Made by a program: the position numbers and the translations under genes
Assembly: GCA_027604505.1 (NCBI GenBank)
Contig: JADIIX010000149.1
Coordinates: forward strand, 1 to 50,852
Origin: Gonapodya sp. JEL0774
Lineage: Eukaryota > Monoblepharomycota > Monoblepharidomycetes > Monoblepharidales > Gonapodyaceae
Length of the DNA stretch: 50,852 bases
Direction of reading: 5' to 3'
The notes under the pieces: generated by a model
Told to the model about the DNA's origin: nothing
What the model saw: only the letters and a program-made list of their open reading frames with translations
Databases searched by the model: none
Shown: one piece after another, positions 47,314-50,852 of the stretch
Position numbering within the stretch: the stretch's first letter is position 1
Layout: each line of letters begins with the position of its first letter

Positions 47314-47939
47314 ATGATTATTCCTGTGGCAAGTTTCACGTCCTACTACAATCATTCAATCTTGAACTGGAGCTTACGCCCGTGTTGTCGCTTCTCCCGC
47401 TTACGATCCCAAACTCGCTCTTGTGTTTCTTGGGCCTCCCTAGCGTTGCTTTTCTTGCGGAAAAGGTGACCCTCCTTAACTTGCTGATCTATAAATCTTC
47501 ATCTCCGCCTCACGTTGAACTCTCATGCCGACCTACTCCGTCTTTTGTCATTCTTCGGGCATCTGTTCTTCACTGCTTCTGTACGATAACCTTCCCTCCT
47601 TCCGCAGTTATTGGAAACAAGTGGGAGCGATACCTGCGGCTGCTGAAAGAAGATTACAGCGAAGGGTGAGTGGTCGAGTTGGTATTCGAATCTCCTCACC
47701 AGTCGTTCACCGGCACCACCCGGACATAACTACATACCTTCAACTTCCCTCTTCTTTCACACTCGTGTGCAACCTAACCATCTCGGGTCTGCATGGCTCT
47801 CTAAACCCAATGAATTCCTGCCTCGCACCCCAGCCAAGCACTGGACGCACTCGACTTGAAACGCTACTGCTGCCGGCGCATGGTCCTAACGCACGTGGAT
47901 TTGATTGAGAAGTTGTTATATTATAGCAACAAGTTCTGA
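47314..47939 (+). CDS. RPB10: RPB10 (RPABC5), shared subunit of RNA polymerases I, II and III
   Basis: Tiny zinc-binding subunit common to all three nuclear RNA polymerases; it stabilises the assembly platform with RPB3/AC40. It is easy to miss because the 66-residue protein is split into four exons: 47314-47328, 47444-47465 (22 bp), 47608-47665 and 47834-47939. The spliced reading starts MIIPVRCFSCGKVIGNKW and continues [37 protein letters not shown], which is diagnostic. The zinc ligands Cys7, Cys10, Cys44 and Cys45 are all present. Intron 1 (47329-47443) has a GC donor (GCAAGT) with a TAG acceptor; keeping Val5 requires it. Length fits (yeast protein 70 residues). There is no competing model for this segment. 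Confidence 0.95.
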
Positions 47940-49036
47940 ATGTCGGGGTTTTATTGGGTTTCGTGGCCCATTGAAAACTATTTCCGGCTTTGCCAGTATC
48001 AGCTCGAGATCCGGGGACGTTTCTAATTTTTGGGGGCTGAACTGATTGATGGGGACACAGATTCGGGACTTTTGTTCAGCATTGCTACATTTCGCATTTA
48101 GAAGTCGGGTCAGTGCAGTCGAATGAAGTGATGCTTCGCTGCGTGTAAAATATTCGACGTGTAAAGTTGAAAAGAATAATCATGAGATTGGAACCCAACG
48201 TCTGGAGTACCGGGCTTATTCAATGCCCCTGTAGCTGGACTGTTTTAGGACTTGTCCCGGACTCTCAAAGAAATATTTCCAATGCAAGGCCGGAGTACTG
48301 CTGGAGTATACCTTGATGGTTCGCAGACATAGGGTTCAACCGTACTTGGCGGTGCAGAGGATGACCCTATCCACTGTTCTGAACGCGGTCAGTGCACGTC
48401 GTCCATCTCACCCATCAACCCCAACACTCCAAAACACATCTTTGTAAAATGGAGCGGTGTCCTTGGTAGTGGGAACCAGTATGATCGCTGTGATCTTTGA
48501 CTGCGTCTTCTTTCACGAGGTCTCTCCAGACGTAGCTTGCTTTTGCTAGAGCTCTCATGAATCATGATCTGTCAAGATCTGAGATACCATTCCTGTGTCC
48601 GTTTTCAGTATTATTGCATCCATGAAGAAAGTCGTCGTGTATGTATCAAAAGTGTAGTTTGTGGCGTCCTTAGCGGAGAGCTAACGCAGCGCATACGTTA
48701 CAAATTTTTAGAGATACCATCACTGGACAAGTCAAAGAATAAGCATAAAGCCATAAGAATGATGTACGCAAAGCATAAGTCGATGTGGAGTTGAAGTTCT
48801 CGCATAACTTACTCCTGACGCTGACCACTACGGGCGACATCACTGCCTAGCATTTTGAACAAAGGCATCTACTTTAGTACATATTACTTGCATTGGACTT
48901 TTATTCTTGCCGGTGGAACTCGTTACCTGCGAGTTGCGACTCCCGTTCGTCACCACTGAAAGTTCTGCCGTGGTGGTCCCGCACCACTTCATAATCCCAC
49001 TTCCTGTCCCACCATTTCCACTTTTCCCTCCCGCCC
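47940..49036. other. Intergenic, RPB10 to PRA1 gene
   Basis: About 1.1 kb with no convincing coding sequence on either strand and no repeat that I can see. Short open frames (for example 48564-48794 plus) are not protein-like. It should contain the PRA1 promoter at its right end. Confidence 0.5.
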
Positions 49037-50718
49037 ATGGCCCCATCAGCGCCGTCGTCCAACTACGCTTACACATCACTGGTTTCCCAGCAGCATCTGG
49101 AGTACTTGCAGCGGTTCAAGAACGATTCGTTGGCAAAGATGAGGCCGTGGGGGGTGAGTTTAATATCCGCGCGGGGAATGGAAAGGCGAGCGGGGTGTAG
49201 AGAGGGGCGGGGAAGTGGACGGGACGAATGCTAGGTGAAGATGGGACATGGGGGGTGGAATGGTGGGAAGAATGTGGGGTGTGGGGACACGATTACGGGA
49301 ACTGGAACCCGCATATTGGCCGCATGAGACGACGCAATCGATATCGTGTGGAGCAGAAGCCGTGTGGCAGACCAGATGGATCGTATCCTCCATCTCTGCG
49401 GTCTGGGTGGTGTGGACATGAACTGATCACACCACAACGAGTGTTCCCTTTTCATTCTATTGATTGTCTTCGAACCCATGTTCACAAACAACTCCCCCGT
49501 CTTCAGGATTTCTTCGATAGGGTGAGTTTTGCGCCACCTCACACCCCAGAACTTTTATGCGCTTAACTTCTATAATCCATTTTAAACCCAATATATTCAA
49601 ACCCGATTTACCCACCAAAACCCTACCCAATCCACCCGCAACTCGTCTTGTGCAGAACCGCTTCTCCCGCCCGCCCAGCTGGACAGTCGCTTCGTCGCGC
49701 ATCTCTGTGAATCTGGTGTACTTCCAGAGCAACTACTTGATGGTGGTGGCGGGACTGTTGGTGTATTGTCTGGTGACCAATGTAGGTTGAGTTGGTGGGG
49801 CCATGGGGGATGGAAGGATGGACGAGGATAAGAGCAGACGTATGGCGCCGGAAAAGAAGTCTGGGCCCAGTGCGACGGCACCCAATGTCGGATTCATCCC
49901 TAACAGCGGTCAGTGTGGATATGTGGCGGTTTCGTCGATCCGCCCACAAACCACAACCTCTGCGCCACCTTACGAATCGACCGTGACCACCACCTTGCAC
50001 TATTACTTTAACGATCTATCCCCATACGTTCCCCGAACAACGCCCGGGCCTCCGAAACCACCAACCCCTGTTTCGTCCCCCAGTTCCTCCTCCTCTTTTC
50101 CCTCGTACTTCTCCTCTCGGGCGCCTACTTCATCCTCCGCATGCCCAAAGACCAGCCCACGGCCGTGACAGTGCTTGGGAGACCAGTGGTGATGACGCAG
50201 GGACAGGCGTGGGTGGGGTTGGGGTTGGGTGAGTAGAGATGAGTGGCAAGTTATGTGGGTGAGAACGAGGGGGAGAAGGCGAAAAGGGAACATGGATGGT
50301 GATGCATGCGTGGAAGGGGAGTGACTCACTGGTTAGGGTTGCTCGACTTTTCATGATAATGGCGCTGGTCGTGGCAGAACTTTGACTTCAACTTTCTGTG
50401 CCCTACCAACCCATCCTACCTTCAATCGAACCCACAACTTGATTCTCTCCGCACCAAACACCTGAACCAACTCGTGTCCAAATAAACTTTGGTACTCACA
50501 CCTTGGTCCTCGGCCCGCACTCGCGCACCAGTATCAATCCCTTTGTTGCTAATATCGTCTGCTGGGTCCGTGATATTTTGGTTGTGTGAGTTTGAGATGA
50601 TGAGTGACGATGAGGTGGCAAGACGGAGTTGGAACATGGCAAACGAGCCGCTGTCATCACTGTCGTCGGTCAGACCGTTTGTTTATTCTTACGCACTCTA
50701 TCACTCTTTCTCGCTTGA
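49037..50718 (+). CDS. PRA1/YIP3-family prenylated-Rab-acceptor protein
   Basis: Small multi-pass Golgi/ER protein that binds prenylated Rab GTPases and promotes their membrane loading. Exons: 49037-49153, 49507-49521 (15 bp), 49656-49781, 50084-50228, 50532-50585, and probably about 50646-50718; roughly 175 residues. Family blocks: EYLQRFKNDSLAKMRPWG, then DFFDRNRFSRP, SSRISVNLVYFQSNYL followed by VVAGLLVYCLVTN (membrane hairpin), LLLSGAYFIL, RPVMMTQGQAWVGLGLG and SIPLLLISSAGSVIFWL (second hairpin). The 15-bp exon is required to link RPWG with NRFS in the family order. The last exon is weak: phase and an acceptor at 50645 support it, but the predicted C-terminal sequence is not clearly family-like, so the stop at 50716-50718 is tentative. 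Confidence 0.82.
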
Positions 50719-50852
50719 ATCGGTTTCATCGACCGTGTACGAATCTCCCAACCCAACGCAACCCGTACACTGCACCACTCACGTGGAAATATCTTCGCAA
50801 CGCGACCCCCGCGTCTCGCCATGGTCCCATGCTCCGTACATCCACCACACCA

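Noticed and set aside
46990-47355. Minus-strand open frames over the RPB10 start
   Set aside because: They overlap a diagnostic RPB10 exon and have no conserved content.

Overview
The window looks like nuclear DNA of a zoosporic (flagellated) true fungus, most likely a chytrid-type lineage. Almost every gene is split by short spliceosomal introns (about 50-100 bp, GT..AG with TAG, CAG or AAG acceptors, two GC..AG). Fungal-type Mediator, TORC1 and ribosome-biogenesis genes sit beside three genes that only cilia-bearing organisms need (DNAAF3, IFT54/TRAF3IP1, and a DRC12/CCDC153-like coiled-coil protein). All exon models here were built by hand from reading frame, splice consensus and remembered family motifs; no search was run.

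Layout. 1-8 kb, plus strand: the 3' part of a UTP17/NAN1/WDR75 gene (U3 snoRNP, rRNA processing), then a 12-exon MED12/SRB8 gene of about 1,695 residues. 8-23.4 kb, minus strand: a head-to-tail run read right to left as type-B carboxylesterase, KU70, RAPTOR (TORC1), an ankyrin-repeat protein and DNAAF3. MED12 and DNAAF3 converge, with only 5 bp between their stop codons.

23.9-29.4 kb: an ICT1-type mitochondrial peptidyl-tRNA hydrolase (plus), IFT54 (minus) and an MTRFR/C12orf65-type release factor (minus). Two GGQ-class mitochondrial ribosome-rescue factors therefore flank one intraflagellar-transport gene.

29.4-33.5 kb: a gene-poor stretch with no complete gene I can recognise. It holds a diverged tandem duplication, a strong hairpin, a possible DDE-integrase relic and several short coding-like fragments.

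33.5-42.7 kb: a secreted/membrane protein with an intracellular SH3 domain (plus), the DRC12-like gene (minus), a stand-alone polyketide-type ketosynthase with a C-terminal membrane anchor (minus), and a coiled-coil protein (plus).

42.8-50.8 kb: a BAP31/YET-family ER protein (minus), a small mitochondrial-looking membrane coiled-coil protein (minus), a RING-CH (MARCH-type) ubiquitin ligase (plus), RPB10 in four tiny exons (plus) and a PRA1/YIP3-type Rab-trafficking protein (plus).

There is no operon logic, as expected for a eukaryote, but functions recur: flagellum assembly (three genes), mitochondrial translation rescue (two), ER/Golgi membrane trafficking and quality control (BAP31, PRA1, MARCH) and TOR/transcription control. 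The least ordinary item is the membrane-anchored single-domain ketosynthase at 38.4-40.6 kb.
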